A stretch of 30,703 bases of DNA from Bacillota bacterium (GTDB lineage Bacteria; Bacillota; Clostridia; Christensenellales; Aristaeellaceae): positions 1 to 30,703 of the forward strand of contig JAEWTC010000061.1 of assembly GCA_023459675.1 (NCBI GenBank). Reading direction: 5' to 3'. The notes under the pieces are model-generated. The model made no database searches and was not told the origin of the DNA. It saw nothing but the letters and a program-made list of their open reading frames with translations. Every line of letters starts with the position of its first letter. Position 1 is the first letter of the stretch. Shown here piece by piece: positions 7,460-15,515 of the stretch. A program made the position numbers and the translations under genes.

Positions 7460-8062
7460 ATGGCACGGATCCTGCAGGGGAAAACATTGTTCAGTCTTGC
7501 GGAAATCTACCGCATCTACGTATCGGCATTGCGCACCGTGCCCCTGATGGCGCGGGGCGAACGAACGGGGCTCCTGTCCAAAGCGCTGCGGGAGCGGCTG
7601 ATGATCGCCGTGACCGAGGTCAACGGCTGCGCACTGTGCTCCTGGTACCACGCCAGAGTGGCGCTGGAAACGGGGCTTGATTCGGACGAAATCAAGCAAA
7701 TGCTCGCGGGCGAATTCCAAGGCGCGCCAACGGCGGAAGCCACGGCTCTGCTGTTTGCCCGGCACTACGCCGATACGCGCGGAAAGCCGAGCCCCGCGGC
7801 CTGGCAGCGGCTCTGCGCCACGTACGGCAAAGCCGCGGCGCTTTCCATGCTGGGCGCGATCCGCGGGATTATGCTGGGCAACGCCATCGGCATTCCCTCG
7901 GGCTCGCTGTTGCACCGGCTTGGCGTGAAGCGCCTGCAGAAGGACAGCCGCAGCACCCTTCTTTACGAGCTTGCCGTGCTGGCGGCCTTTGCCGTGATGA
8001 CTCCCCTTGCACTCCTGCACGCCGCCGTGGCAGGGCTGCTGCGCCTGCCTGTTGAACCGTGA
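7460..8062 (+). CDS. Carboxymuconolactone decarboxylase (AhpD-like) family protein
   Basis: A 200-residue protein with the CMD/AhpD active-site pattern E-x3-C-A-L-C-x3-H: Glu53, Cys57, Cys60 and His64 in TEVNGCALCSWYHA. In AhpD-type proteins this CxxC with nearby Glu and His carries peroxidase or disulfide-reductase activity; many homologues have no known substrate. Unusually, the last 35 residues (LLYELAVLAAFAVMTPLALLHAAVAGLLRL) are strongly hydrophobic and could form a membrane anchor or one to two helices, which is not typical of soluble AhpD. The ATG at 7460 is preferred over a TTG at 7454 because AGAGG lies 7 bases upstream. A strong hairpin terminator follows at 8098-8125. Confidence 0.82.
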   Translation: MARILQGKTLFSLAEIYRIYVSALRTVPLMARGERTGLLSKALRERLMIAVTEVNGCALCSWYHARVALETGLDSDEIKQMLAGEFQGAPTAEATALLFARHYADTRGKPSPAAWQRLCATYGKAAALSMLGAIRGIMLGNAIGIPSGSLLHRLGVKRLQKDSRSTLLYELAVLAAFAVMTPLALLHAAVAGLLRLPVEP

Positions 8063-8097
8063 CGCCGGCGGACGCAAATCAGATAAACTAAACGGGA

Positions 8098-8125
8098 GAA
8101 ACGGGCGGCACATGCCGCCCGTTTC
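8098..8125. terminator. Bidirectional terminator hairpin
   Basis: GAAACGGGCGGC (8098-8109) and GCCGCCCGTTTC (8114-8125) form a perfect 12-bp stem with an ACAT loop. It sits between two converging genes (CMD family on +, MFS on -), 36 bases after one stop and 31 after the other. Tails are only moderately T-rich (CTCCCGTTTAGTTTA on the - strand). Confidence 0.75.
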
Positions 8126-8155
8126 CATGGGAACAGATTCGGGTATCCGGCCGCA

Positions 8156-9430
8156 TCACTTGGCGCTTTCCGAGGCGGCGGGAGTTGGCGCGTCCGCCGC
8201 GGTGCGGCCCAGGCGGAGGGCTAGCCTGAGCAGCGCAAGCATCACAAGCAGGAGACCCGCGGACAGCCAGTACGCAATCCGGTAGCTGCCGGTATGATCG
8301 AAAATCATGCCGGAAACCGGGGAGCCGATCATAATGCCGATATTTTGCACCGCAAACAGAAAGCCGAACAGGGCGGTAAAATCCTCCTGGCGGGTGAACA
8401 CGTCGTTGATCATGTGCGACAGGGTACCCAGCTGCAGGGCGTTGCTGTACCCGATGCAAAGCACTGTGAACACCAGCAGCGCCACGGTGGAATCGGCAGT
8501 CAGGAAACCCATGCATACCAGGCCTACCCCGACAATCCCCACGGCCGTGTTCATCAGGCTGACCAGCCCGAACTTATCAAACAGCAGGCCCGTGGACACG
8601 TGGCCGATGACGATACCCAGCGCAAGCAGTAGCGACAGCACCTGGGAAACCAACGCGGGATTAACTCCCAGCGCCCGCAGCGCGGGGATGCTGTTGGAAA
8701 AGCAAGGGCCGACCGTAAACCCGATCAAAAGCTGCACCGCCACCAAAAGCCACAGCCGCGTTGTGCCAAACAAATGCCGCAGCGTTCCCTTTCCCCCGGC
8801 ACGCTGCGCCGCGGGGTTTACTGCCTTGTCGCCCGCTTCCGCTTCGCCGGGTTTGGGCTTTTCCCGGATAAACACCAGCGAGGGAATGGCGATCGCCGCC
8901 ATCAAGATCGCAGTATACAGAAACGACTGGTTCCAGCCGAAACGCTCGATCCACAGGCTGACGAGCGGGTTGATCAGCATTCCGCCAAAGCCCACCGCCG
9001 TATTGATGACGGCGAGCATCAGCCCCTTGTTTTTGGTGAACCAGTTGTTGATGATGACGTTGTAGGAGCTCAGCGTACCGATTGCGTGCGCAATGCCGTA
9101 CAGCGCGGACCCGATGCCGATCATCCAGATGTTATCCGCAAACGAATACGCCATAAACCCGGCCAGCACAAAGCCCATACCCACGACCATCAGCCGTTTG
9201 ACGCCGAAGCGCACGGCAAGCCTGCCGAAAAAGAGGCCGAGTACGGTGCGGGTGATCAAACCCATGGTGAAGAACATGAAGTTCGTCGTCGCACGGTTGA
9301 CGTGGAACGTATCCGAAATGGACGCCACATAGAACGACAGCGTATTGTTGCCCATCGCGTTGATGGAAAACGCGAGCAGCGTACACGAGAGCACAACGAT
9401 CCAACCGTAAAACAACTTTGTCCTTTTCAA
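8156..9430 (-). CDS. MFS transporter, oxalate/formate antiporter (OFA)-like
   Basis: A 424-residue protein with twelve predicted membrane helices and a cytoplasmic loop near residues 190-215. The opening YGWIVVLSCTLLAFSINAMGNNTLSFYVASI and the LINPLVSLWIERFGW and FTAPFGF-like LFGFLFAVQNIG segments recall the OFA group of MFS carriers, which move small carboxylic acids. The substrate cannot be read from the sequence. The start is a TTG at 9430 with GGAGG 8 bases upstream (GGAGGAAAGCGTTTTG). It lies 325 bases downstream of, and on the same strand as, the esterase-Liv operon, so it may belong to the same regulon. Its 3' end faces the terminator at 8098-8125. Confidence 0.85.
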   Translation of the reverse strand: MKRTKLFYGWIVVLSCTLLAFSINAMGNNTLSFYVASISDTFHVNRATTNFMFFTMGLITRTVLGLFFGRLAVRFGVKRLMVVGMGFVLAGFMAYSFADNIWMIGIGSALYGIAHAIGTLSSYNVIINNWFTKNKGLMLAVINTAVGFGGMLINPLVSLWIERFGWNQSFLYTAILMAAIAIPSLVFIREKPKPGEAEAGDKAVNPAAQRAGGKGTLRHLFGTTRLWLLVAVQLLIGFTVGPCFSNSIPALRALGVNPALVSQVLSLLLALGIVIGHVSTGLLFDKFGLVSLMNTAVGIVGVGLVCMGFLTADSTVALLVFTVLCIGYSNALQLGTLSHMINDVFTRQEDFTALFGFLFAVQNIGIMIGSPVSGMIFDHTGSYRIAYWLSAGLLLVMLALLRLALRLGRTAADAPTPAASESAK

Positions 9431-9755
9431 AACGCTTTCCTCCGAAAAACGGCGAACGTGGCATTCACCGAATGTGCTTTTTCCGTTCTCCAGCCGCAGG
9501 CGGCGAAGACTTGATGCGGTTTGGGGTACGCGCCCGATTTTGTCCCATGATTGCCGTAAAAAGGCGCTCGGCGACAGACCGGTTGCAGGCCCCGGAGTTC
9601 CATACCCTATGATTGAACCCTATGTTTATGGGATATCTCTTCCCGGAAATGGACGTCCAAAGTTCGGTTCCATATCGATGACAGGGCGGAGGACGGCGAG
9701 CCCCGGGCAGCGCTGTGAACGCTTCCACGGGCAATATTCCGCGGCTTACCCTACC
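9431..9755. other. 325-base gap between livF2 and the MFS gene, with a short direct repeat
   Basis: No convincing gene is seen. ACCCTATG occurs twice, at 9604-9611 and 9617-9624 (13-base period), and CATACCCTATG (9601-9611) is itself an inverted repeat. These could be a regulator site for the MFS gene. On the - strand TTGGAC-17-GATATC is a poor promoter candidate just upstream of the repeats. No clear terminator follows livF2, so read-through into the MFS gene is possible. Confidence 0.35.
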
Positions 9756-10478
9756 CTATTGCACGCCAAGATAGGTTTGCAGGATTTCCTCGTCGCCCAA
9801 AACGTCGGCTGCCTTGCCGGTATGAACGATCGTGCCTTTGGAAAGGATGAACGCTTCATCCGCCAGCCGCAGCGCAAACTTCGCCTTCTGCTCTGCCAGC
9901 AGCACCGAGTATCCCTCCGCCTTGATCATCAGGATGATCTCCCCGATCTCGTTGACGATCAGCGGCGCGAGCCCTTCCGTAGGCTCGTCCATCAAGAGAA
10001 GCCTCGGATTGGTTACCAACGCGCGGGCGATTGCCAGCATCTGCTGCTCACCGCCGGAAAGCTCGGACGCGAAGTTCCCTTGCCGCTCTTTGAGCCGCGG
10101 GAAGAACCGGTACACGCGCTCCGCATTCCAGTCGCCTTTTTCCGATGCGTCGCCCGCCGAAGGCTTGCGGTAATATACGTCCAGGTGTTCCCGCACTGTG
10201 AGTGATTTAAAAAGCCGTCTCCCCTGCGGCACATAACCGATGTGCAGATCCGCAATCTTGTAGATCGGAAGGTGCTGAATCGGTATGCTTCCAAGGCATA
10301 TCTCGCCGCTCTTGGGCGGGGTCAGCCCCATGATGCTGCGCAGCGTGGTCGTTTTGCCCATGCCGTTGCGGCCCAGCAATGTGACGACCTGCGCTTCCTC
10401 CACAGAAAGCGACATCCCGTGGAGCACATGGCTGAAACCATAATAGGTGTGAATGTTCGTAAGCGTCAGCAGGCTCAT
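9756..10478 (-). CDS. livF: Liv-type ABC transporter ATP-binding protein LivF (second system)
   Basis: A 240-residue ATPase with Walker A GRNGMGKTT (about 38-46; Met replaces the usual Ala), signature LSGGEQQ (about 140) and Walker B LLLMDEP, followed by TEGLAP. VPQGRRLFKSLTVREH matches the LivF consensus. It is the last gene of the seven-gene unit and overlaps livG by 4 bases. It forms the ATPase pair with the LivG encoded just upstream and differs clearly from the first LivF in the window (SMGLAP, GSNGAGKST), so it belongs to a separate importer rather than a recent duplicate. Confidence 0.93.
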   Translation of the reverse strand: MSLLTLTNIHTYYGFSHVLHGMSLSVEEAQVVTLLGRNGMGKTTTLRSIMGLTPPKSGEICLGSIPIQHLPIYKIADLHIGYVPQGRRLFKSLTVREHLDVYYRKPSAGDASEKGDWNAERVYRFFPRLKERQGNFASELSGGEQQMLAIARALVTNPRLLLMDEPTEGLAPLIVNEIGEIILMIKAEGYSVLLAEQKAKFALRLADEAFILSKGTIVHTGKAADVLGDEEILQTYLGVQ

Positions 10479-11278
10479 TTTTCTGCCTCCCCCAGATATA
10501 CGCGCTGCACATCCTTGTTGGCGCGGACGTTTTCCTTGGTGTCGGTGATGACCTCGACGCCGTTGTTGAGCACCATGATGCGATCCGCCACCTCGAACAC
10601 CAGGTCCATATCGTGCTCGATGATCAAAATCGTAATGCTGCGGTTGATTTTGCGGTTGATCGTGTCGATGATGATCCTGCTCTCCGCGTTGGATAATCCC
10701 GCGTTGGGCTCGTCCAGGCAGATGATCTTGGGGTCGCTCGAAAGCGCCAGGGCAAGTTCCACCAGCCGCTGATGTCCATAGGGAAGGTTTTTCACCAGCT
10801 CGTTTTTACATTCCGAAAGCCCGAATTGGGCAACCAGCGAATCCGCCCGTTCAAAAAGCTGTTTCTGGCTGCGGAGGCTTTTGAACAACATAAACTTGCT
10901 GTTTTTCTTCGTGCCCATCAGCGCAAGAAGGATGTTTTCCACCACGCTCTCACTGGGAAACAGCGTCGTGATCTGGAACGTGCGGGAAAGCCCAAGGTTC
11001 ACCAGTTTATTGCTGGGCAACCCGGTAACGTCGCGGCCAAAGAGGAAAATACGGCCGGACGTCGGCGCAAACTCACCGCTGATCATATTAAAGAGGGTGG
11101 TCTTCCCGGCGCCATTGGGGCCGAGTATCGCAAGCCTCTCGCCCGTTTTGACCTGCAGGCTCACGTCGTCCACCGCCTTGATTCCGCCGAAGTGTTTGGA
11201 GATATGCTGCAGTTCAAGGCAGTATTCGCTTGCGGTATTCGCCTGCGGTATTCCGGCAGTTCTACTTCTCATATTCAT
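10475..11278 (-). CDS. livG: Liv-type ABC transporter ATP-binding protein LivG (second system)
   Basis: A 267-residue ATPase with Walker A GPNGAGKTT, a signature that reads LPYGHQR (an atypical but LivG-like form) and Walker B IICLDEPNAGL. It drives the second Liv-type importer together with LivF2. Two starts are possible: ATG 11278 and ATG 11272; AAGGA lies 5 bases before the second, so the protein may begin MRSRTAGI. The first about 20 residues are not part of the ATPase fold. It is separated from the binding-protein gene by 135 bases containing large nested inverted repeats (11312-11396), which suggests differential expression of binding protein and ATPases. Confidence 0.92.
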   Translation of the reverse strand: MNMRSRTAGIPQANTASEYCLELQHISKHFGGIKAVDDVSLQVKTGERLAILGPNGAGKTTLFNMISGEFAPTSGRIFLFGRDVTGLPSNKLVNLGLSRTFQITTLFPSESVVENILLALMGTKKNSKFMLFKSLRSQKQLFERADSLVAQFGLSECKNELVKNLPYGHQRLVELALALSSDPKIICLDEPNAGLSNAESRIIIDTINRKINRSITILIIEHDMDLVFEVADRIMVLNNGVEVITDTKENVRANKDVQRVYLGEAEK

Positions 11279-11311
11279 CCTTCATCCATACAGATAATTC
11301 GAGCGCTGAGG

Positions 11312-11396
11312 CCCCGGCCAGGGGCTCTTCCGGCGGACATTGATGAAAGACCGGAAGAGCCTTGGCCAAGCGACGGTACAAAGTGCCTGGCCGGGG
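11312..11396. repeat. Nested inverted repeats between the binding-protein gene and livG2
   Basis: Outer arms CCCCGGCCAGG (11312-11322) and CCTGGCCGGGG (11386-11396) and inner arms GGCTCTTCCGG (11323-11333) and CCGGAAGAGCC (11351-11361) are both perfect 11-bp inverted repeats, and the two left arms touch. TTGGCC after the inner right arm could alternatively pair with GGCCAG, lengthening the inner stem. On the - strand transcript there is no U-run after the structure, so it looks like an mRNA-stabilising or processing element behind the binding-protein gene rather than a terminator. Confidence 0.7.
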
Positions 11397-11413
11397 GAAC
11401 GACGGGCTTCGTA

Positions 11414-12661
11414 TTACGGCGTAGCAACCGGCCAGGTTTCGGAGTACCGCTGTCCGTTCATGAACTCCTGGGGATCATACGTCCAGAACTGCGATACGGC
11501 TTCATAGGTCTTGATGAGCTTGTTGAACAGCGTGCCGTTTTCATACTGCAGCTGACGGATATAGACGTTGGGAATGGATTGGCCGTACTGGTCGAATTTG
11601 ATCGGCCCGATGACGGTATCATACGTGTCGCTCTTGATGAGCGCGGAGATTTCCGGAGCTTCGCCAAGCGTATCCACCTTGGCTAGCGCCTTATCCAGGA
11701 TTTCCATCGCCGACCAGAACTGCGCGACGTTGGCGCTCATGATACGCCCGGTCATCGCCGTGAAGTCGTCCATCAGCTTTTCTTTGCCGGGTTGTTTGCC
11801 GTCCCGCTCCGCGTAGAAATTCTGCACGGTGTAGAAGCCGGCGCACTCGGGGCTCAGTTCGCTGAAGAAGGTCTCTTCCGCGCCGGCAGCGCCCGCGACC
11901 AGGGTTAAGCCTTCGCGCTGGGTGACGCCGTATTCCACGAGCTGCTTTTCAAACTGGATGGCGTTAGAGCCGCTGATAATGAATACCAGGCCGTCTACCT
12001 CGTCCAGCGGCAGGGAAGCGATAATGGCGGAATAGTCGGTCAGGTTGTTGGGGATCAGCTGTTTCCAAACCACCTTGCCGCCGTTTTCTTCAAACACGCG
12101 CTGGAAACCGCCGGTCGTCTCGTAACCGTAGAGGAAATCGTACCCAAGCAGCGCAACCTTCTTTAACCCCAGATCCTTGGCGCAGAAATCGCCAAGCGCG
12201 TGGAGCATCTGCGAGCTTGCGGTGGAGGAACGAACCAGGTAATCGCTGGCCTGCAGCATGGTGGCGTCGTCGCCTGCGGCGGTCGAGGTCAACAGCATCG
12301 CGCCGACTTCCTCGCAATAGCTTTTCACGGAGTATAACGCCGCGGTAATCGACGGCCCGATCAGGATTTTGCAGCCGTCCATCTCCACCAGCTTCTGCGC
12401 CTTGGTCAAAGCCGCGGACGCATTGGCTTCGTCGTCTTCCACGATGATTTCCACCGGGAAGCCGCCCACTTTACCATCGTGCTGATCCATCCACAGCTGC
12501 ACGGCGGACTTGATGTCCGTGCCGTTGGCCGCGGTATAACCCGTCAGGGGGGTCAGCAAGCCGATTTTGATCGTCTCTTTTTCCTGAGCAAAACTGGTCA
12601 CGGGAAGCATGAGAACCATCACCAGACAAAGTGTGATGCACAAAAGACGTTTGAATGACAT
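11414..12661 (-). CDS. Liv-type ABC transporter substrate-binding protein
   Basis: A 415-residue extracytoplasmic binding protein of the LivJ/LivK type (periplasmic-binding-protein type 1 fold). The mature part begins IKIGLLTPLTG, followed by VEIIVEDDEANASAALTKA and GPSITAAL, all typical of this family. The N-terminus is a signal peptide: MSFKRLLC, a hydrophobic core, then LPVTSFA before QEKE. There is no lipobox cysteine at the cleavage region, so signal peptidase I cleavage after SFA is likely. The longer frame to 12724 is rejected because GAGGAGG stands 8 bases before the ATG at 12661. It lies between livM and livG, whereas many liv operons have it first. The ligand is unknown; such proteins bind amino acids, amides, urea or aromatic acids. 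Confidence 0.92.
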   Translation of the reverse strand: MSFKRLLCITLCLVMVLMLPVTSFAQEKETIKIGLLTPLTGYTAANGTDIKSAVQLWMDQHDGKVGGFPVEIIVEDDEANASAALTKAQKLVEMDGCKILIGPSITAALYSVKSYCEEVGAMLLTSTAAGDDATMLQASDYLVRSSTASSQMLHALGDFCAKDLGLKKVALLGYDFLYGYETTGGFQRVFEENGGKVVWKQLIPNNLTDYSAIIASLPLDEVDGLVFIISGSNAIQFEKQLVEYGVTQREGLTLVAGAAGAEETFFSELSPECAGFYTVQNFYAERDGKQPGKEKLMDDFTAMTGRIMSANVAQFWSAMEILDKALAKVDTLGEAPEISALIKSDTYDTVIGPIKFDQYGQSIPNVYIRQLQYENGTLFNKLIKTYEAVSQFWTYDPQEFMNGQRYSETWPVATP

Positions 12662-12745
12662 TCCAGTTTCCTCCTCATTGTGTTTGTTTCGTGTGGGTGT
12701 GCCCAAAGCAACTGCATCAGGCAAAGGTTCCCGCGCGGGGGGCGT

Positions 12746-13762
12746 TCAGTTTACCAGCGTTTTCTTGATGCGATCCCTCCTTTTGAGGACGTACTTGACA
12801 ACGTTCTGATAGGTACCAACAACGCCGCCCGGAGACAGCATGACCACCAGGATATAGAGGACGCCCATGACCATCGTCCAACGGTCGGTCAGGGAGCTGA
12901 TGACGTTGCGCAGAATAATAATGACGGTCGAGCCCATCATCGCGCCGACCAGGGAACCCGCGCCGCCCAGAAGCGTCATCAGAAATGCCATGGAGGACGC
13001 CATCGTGTTGATGTCGCTGTGGCTGACGAAACGGTTGAACAGGCAGTACATGATCCCGGCCAGGCCGGATAAGAGACCGGCGAACACGTAGGTGATCAGC
13101 TTGTGCATATAGATGTTGTACCCAAGCGCGCGCATCCGTTTGCGGCTTTCCCGGATCCCGTGCACGGTCAGGCCGAAGGGGGAGTTCACAAACCGGTACG
13201 CCAGGATGATGACCAGAACCATGACGATGAACAGTAAATAGTAGAAATTCACCGAGTTGGAAAAGTTGATGCCGAAGAAGTGCGGCCGTTTGATGCCGCC
13301 CATGCCGTTTTCGCCGCCGGTGATCGCGGTTGCTTTATAAGCGATTCCCCAAATGAGCTGCACCAGCGCGATGGTGATCATGAAGAAGGTGTTGTCCCAC
13401 GTTTTGATGGTAATCAGCCCGAACACCAGGGACAAAAGCCCGGCCATGACCAACCCCATCAATATGGCGGGAATGTAGTCCCACTGCATCTTGGTCAGCA
13501 GATACCCGCAGGTGTAGGCGCCGAAGCCAAAGAACGCGGACTGGCCGATGGCCAGCAGCCCGAAGTAACCCGTCAGAATATCGATACTGATGGCGTAAAC
13601 GCTGAAGATCATCACCAGGGAGCCCAGCGTATGAATGTAGGAGTTCTTCGCAACCAGCGGCAGAATTCCGATGATCAGGGTCATCACGATGAGCGCCGTG
13701 CGGTATTTGCGCGCGCTGGTGGGCAGAAAAATTCCGTCGGCGGCAAGTTTGCGCTTAAACAT
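12746..13762 (-). CDS. livM: Liv-type ABC transporter permease LivM (second system)
   Basis: A 338-residue inner-membrane permease with the LivM pattern DILTGYFGLLAIGQSAFFGFGAY (residues about 45-67, seen as GYFGLLAIGQSAFF), the loop SPFGLTVHGIRESRKRMRALGYN (coupling-helix region) and FLMTLLGGAGSLVGAMMGS near the C-terminus. It lacks the long N-terminal extension of LivM1. The C-terminal tail is basic (KYVLKRRDRIKK). It overlaps livH2 by 8 bases and is followed after 84 bases by the binding-protein gene. Membership of the HAAT family is secure. Confidence 0.93.
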   Translation of the reverse strand: MFKRKLAADGIFLPTSARKYRTALIVMTLIIGILPLVAKNSYIHTLGSLVMIFSVYAISIDILTGYFGLLAIGQSAFFGFGAYTCGYLLTKMQWDYIPAILMGLVMAGLLSLVFGLITIKTWDNTFFMITIALVQLIWGIAYKATAITGGENGMGGIKRPHFFGINFSNSVNFYYLLFIVMVLVIILAYRFVNSPFGLTVHGIRESRKRMRALGYNIYMHKLITYVFAGLLSGLAGIMYCLFNRFVSHSDINTMASSMAFLMTLLGGAGSLVGAMMGSTVIIILRNVISSLTDRWTMVMGVLYILVVMLSPGGVVGTYQNVVKYVLKRRDRIKKTLVN

Positions 13763-14639
13763 TCTTGATCTTCCTCCCCGTTCTCTTACTGCCGCTCAAC
13801 AAGCCGTTGGGCTTGAACACAAGGATCAGCACCACCGGAAGGTACGTGGTAAAGTAGGAAAGCGTCGGCAGCATCGCCTGGCCGAACGTGCTCAACGTAG
13901 CGATCAGCATGCTTCCGTAGAACGCGCCTTTCAGGTTGCCCATCCCGCCGATGATGACGATGGCAAGCGACAGCGGAAGATAACTGAAACTCATGTTGGA
14001 CGCAAGCCCCAGAAACCCGGCGCCGAGCACGCCGCCGAACGCGGCCAGAAACGCGCCCAGCAGATACACCAGGATAAACAGCAGATCCACGTTGACGCCC
14101 ATGGCGCGCGTGGTTTCCTCATCATCCACGCCAGAGCGCACCATAGCGCCGACTTTCGTGCGGTGAACCAGAAATTCAAGCACCAGCATCACAATGATGC
14201 CCACCAGCAGCACGAACATGCGGGACACGGGGAACAGCGCACCGCCGATGTTGAGCGTACCGGCCATAAAGGACGGGGTTTCCAGGATTTTGGGATAGCC
14301 GCCGAAAATGGCCATCAGCGCGTCGTCGAACACGAAGATCAGCCCAAGGCAGAGCAGCACCTGCCGCTGCGGGTTTCCCTGCAGGCGGTACAGAAGGAAT
14401 TTGAAGACGAACGCGCCGAGGATGCAGATGGCCGCCGCGGAACCCAGCACCGCCAGAATGAAGCTGCCGGTCAGGCCGTAAATCCAGTACCCGACGTATC
14501 CGCCGGCGGTAAAATAGGCAACGTGCACGAGGTTGACGATTTTCATCAGGCCGAATATCAGCGAAAACCCGCTGGCGATCATGAACAGCAGCGCTCCGTA
14601 GGAAATGGAGTTCAGCAGCTGCGTGAGAAAGAAACTCAT
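13755..14639 (-). CDS. livH: Liv-type ABC transporter permease LivH (second system)
   Basis: A 294-residue permease with LivH landmarks: LNSISYGALLFMIASGFSL at the N-terminus, FGLMKIVNLVHVAYFTAGGY, the coupling region TKVGAMVRSGVDDEETTRAMGVN and the end FKPNGLL. Together with LivM2 it forms the channel of the second importer. The ATG at 14639 has GGAGG about 9 bases upstream (GGAGGTTGGGAGAATG). It starts 24 bases after the stop of esterase 1, which places the importer and the esterases in one transcript, and its end overlaps livM2 by 8 bases. Confidence 0.93.
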   Translation of the reverse strand: MSFFLTQLLNSISYGALLFMIASGFSLIFGLMKIVNLVHVAYFTAGGYVGYWIYGLTGSFILAVLGSAAAICILGAFVFKFLLYRLQGNPQRQVLLCLGLIFVFDDALMAIFGGYPKILETPSFMAGTLNIGGALFPVSRMFVLLVGIIVMLVLEFLVHRTKVGAMVRSGVDDEETTRAMGVNVDLLFILVYLLGAFLAAFGGVLGAGFLGLASNMSFSYLPLSLAIVIIGGMGNLKGAFYGSMLIATLSTFGQAMLPTLSYFTTYLPVVLILVFKPNGLLSGSKRTGRKIKNV

Positions 14640-14663
14640 TCTCCCAACCTCCGATCTTTTAAA

Positions 14664-15515
14664 TTAAAGCTGCAGGGCGGACGGTTCCAATCTCACCGGC
14701 AGCCAGGCAAGGAACGTTTGGATCCAACGGTCCCAGTAGACCCAGGTATGCTCGCCGAACGGTTCCTCAAAATACGTGTAGCGGTAAGGGTCTCCCTCCA
14801 GGCTTTGGAAGAAATCCCGCATATGCCGCGCCTGCGCAAGGTTGCGGTCATAGGAGCCGACGGTGTGGAACAGCTTCGGGCAGGGCTTCCCCTGCGCAAT
14901 GTTGCGTTTGGCCAGCACATACAGGTCGTTTTCGGTTCCGATCGGGGTTTCGCCGTGATTTAAGCCCCAGCAGAACAAATGGCGCTGGTCCGACACCGTG
15001 GACGAGAAGGATTCCGCCTCGTTGCGCGCCTTGAACCCGATCGTGCGGATATAGGCGTGGTTGCCGTTGGACAGCGATCCGATGGCCGAAAACTGCTCCG
15101 GCAGCGAAAGCCCGATCTTCGCCGCCCCGTAACCGCCCATGGACAGCCCCGCGATGAACGTATCCTCCCGCTTTTGCGAAATGGGGAAAAGCTTGCGCGC
15201 GATCTGCGGAACTTCGTAAGCGGCATAGGAGAAAAAGTCCTCGCCGTACACCATGTCGGCATAGCCGGAAAGCTGCGCGCCGGGCATGATGACCGCAACG
15301 CGCCGGTCGCAGGCATAGCGCTCGATGCTGGTGTAGCGCGACCAATTGCTTGCGTCGTGCGACGTGCCGTGCAGCAGGTACAGCACCGGATACAAGTCGG
15401 TCTTTTCCAGCTCGGAAACATCCCCGGACATCTCCCCCTTATCCGGAAGGATCGCGAAAAGCGATTGATCCATCCCCAGGGCCGTAGATTTGAAGTTCAG
15501 CTCAATCAGCGACAT
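14664..15515 (-). CDS. Esterase D/tributyrin-esterase-like alpha/beta hydrolase (esterase 1, complete triad)
   Basis: A 283-residue cytoplasmic alpha/beta hydrolase (no signal peptide) of the esterase-D family (COG0627/PF00756), closest in feel to lactic-acid-bacterial tributyrin esterases. Seen: oxyanion-type LLHG (47-50) followed by TSHDASNW, nucleophile elbow GLSMGG with Ser125, likely acid Asp223 in GSYDRN, and catalytic His256 in GEHTWVYWDRW. It should hydrolyse short acyl esters; relatives also act on acetylated or feruloylated sugars. The longer frame to 15683 is rejected: ATG 15515 has AAGGGGA 9 bases upstream and overlaps the end of esterase 2 by 14 bases. It stands second in an operon leading into a Liv-type importer. 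Confidence 0.88.
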   Translation of the reverse strand: MSLIELNFKSTALGMDQSLFAILPDKGEMSGDVSELEKTDLYPVLYLLHGTSHDASNWSRYTSIERYACDRRVAVIMPGAQLSGYADMVYGEDFFSYAAYEVPQIARKLFPISQKREDTFIAGLSMGGYGAAKIGLSLPEQFSAIGSLSNGNHAYIRTIGFKARNEAESFSSTVSDQRHLFCWGLNHGETPIGTENDLYVLAKRNIAQGKPCPKLFHTVGSYDRNLAQARHMRDFFQSLEGDPYRYTYFEEPFGEHTWVYWDRWIQTFLAWLPVRLEPSALQL

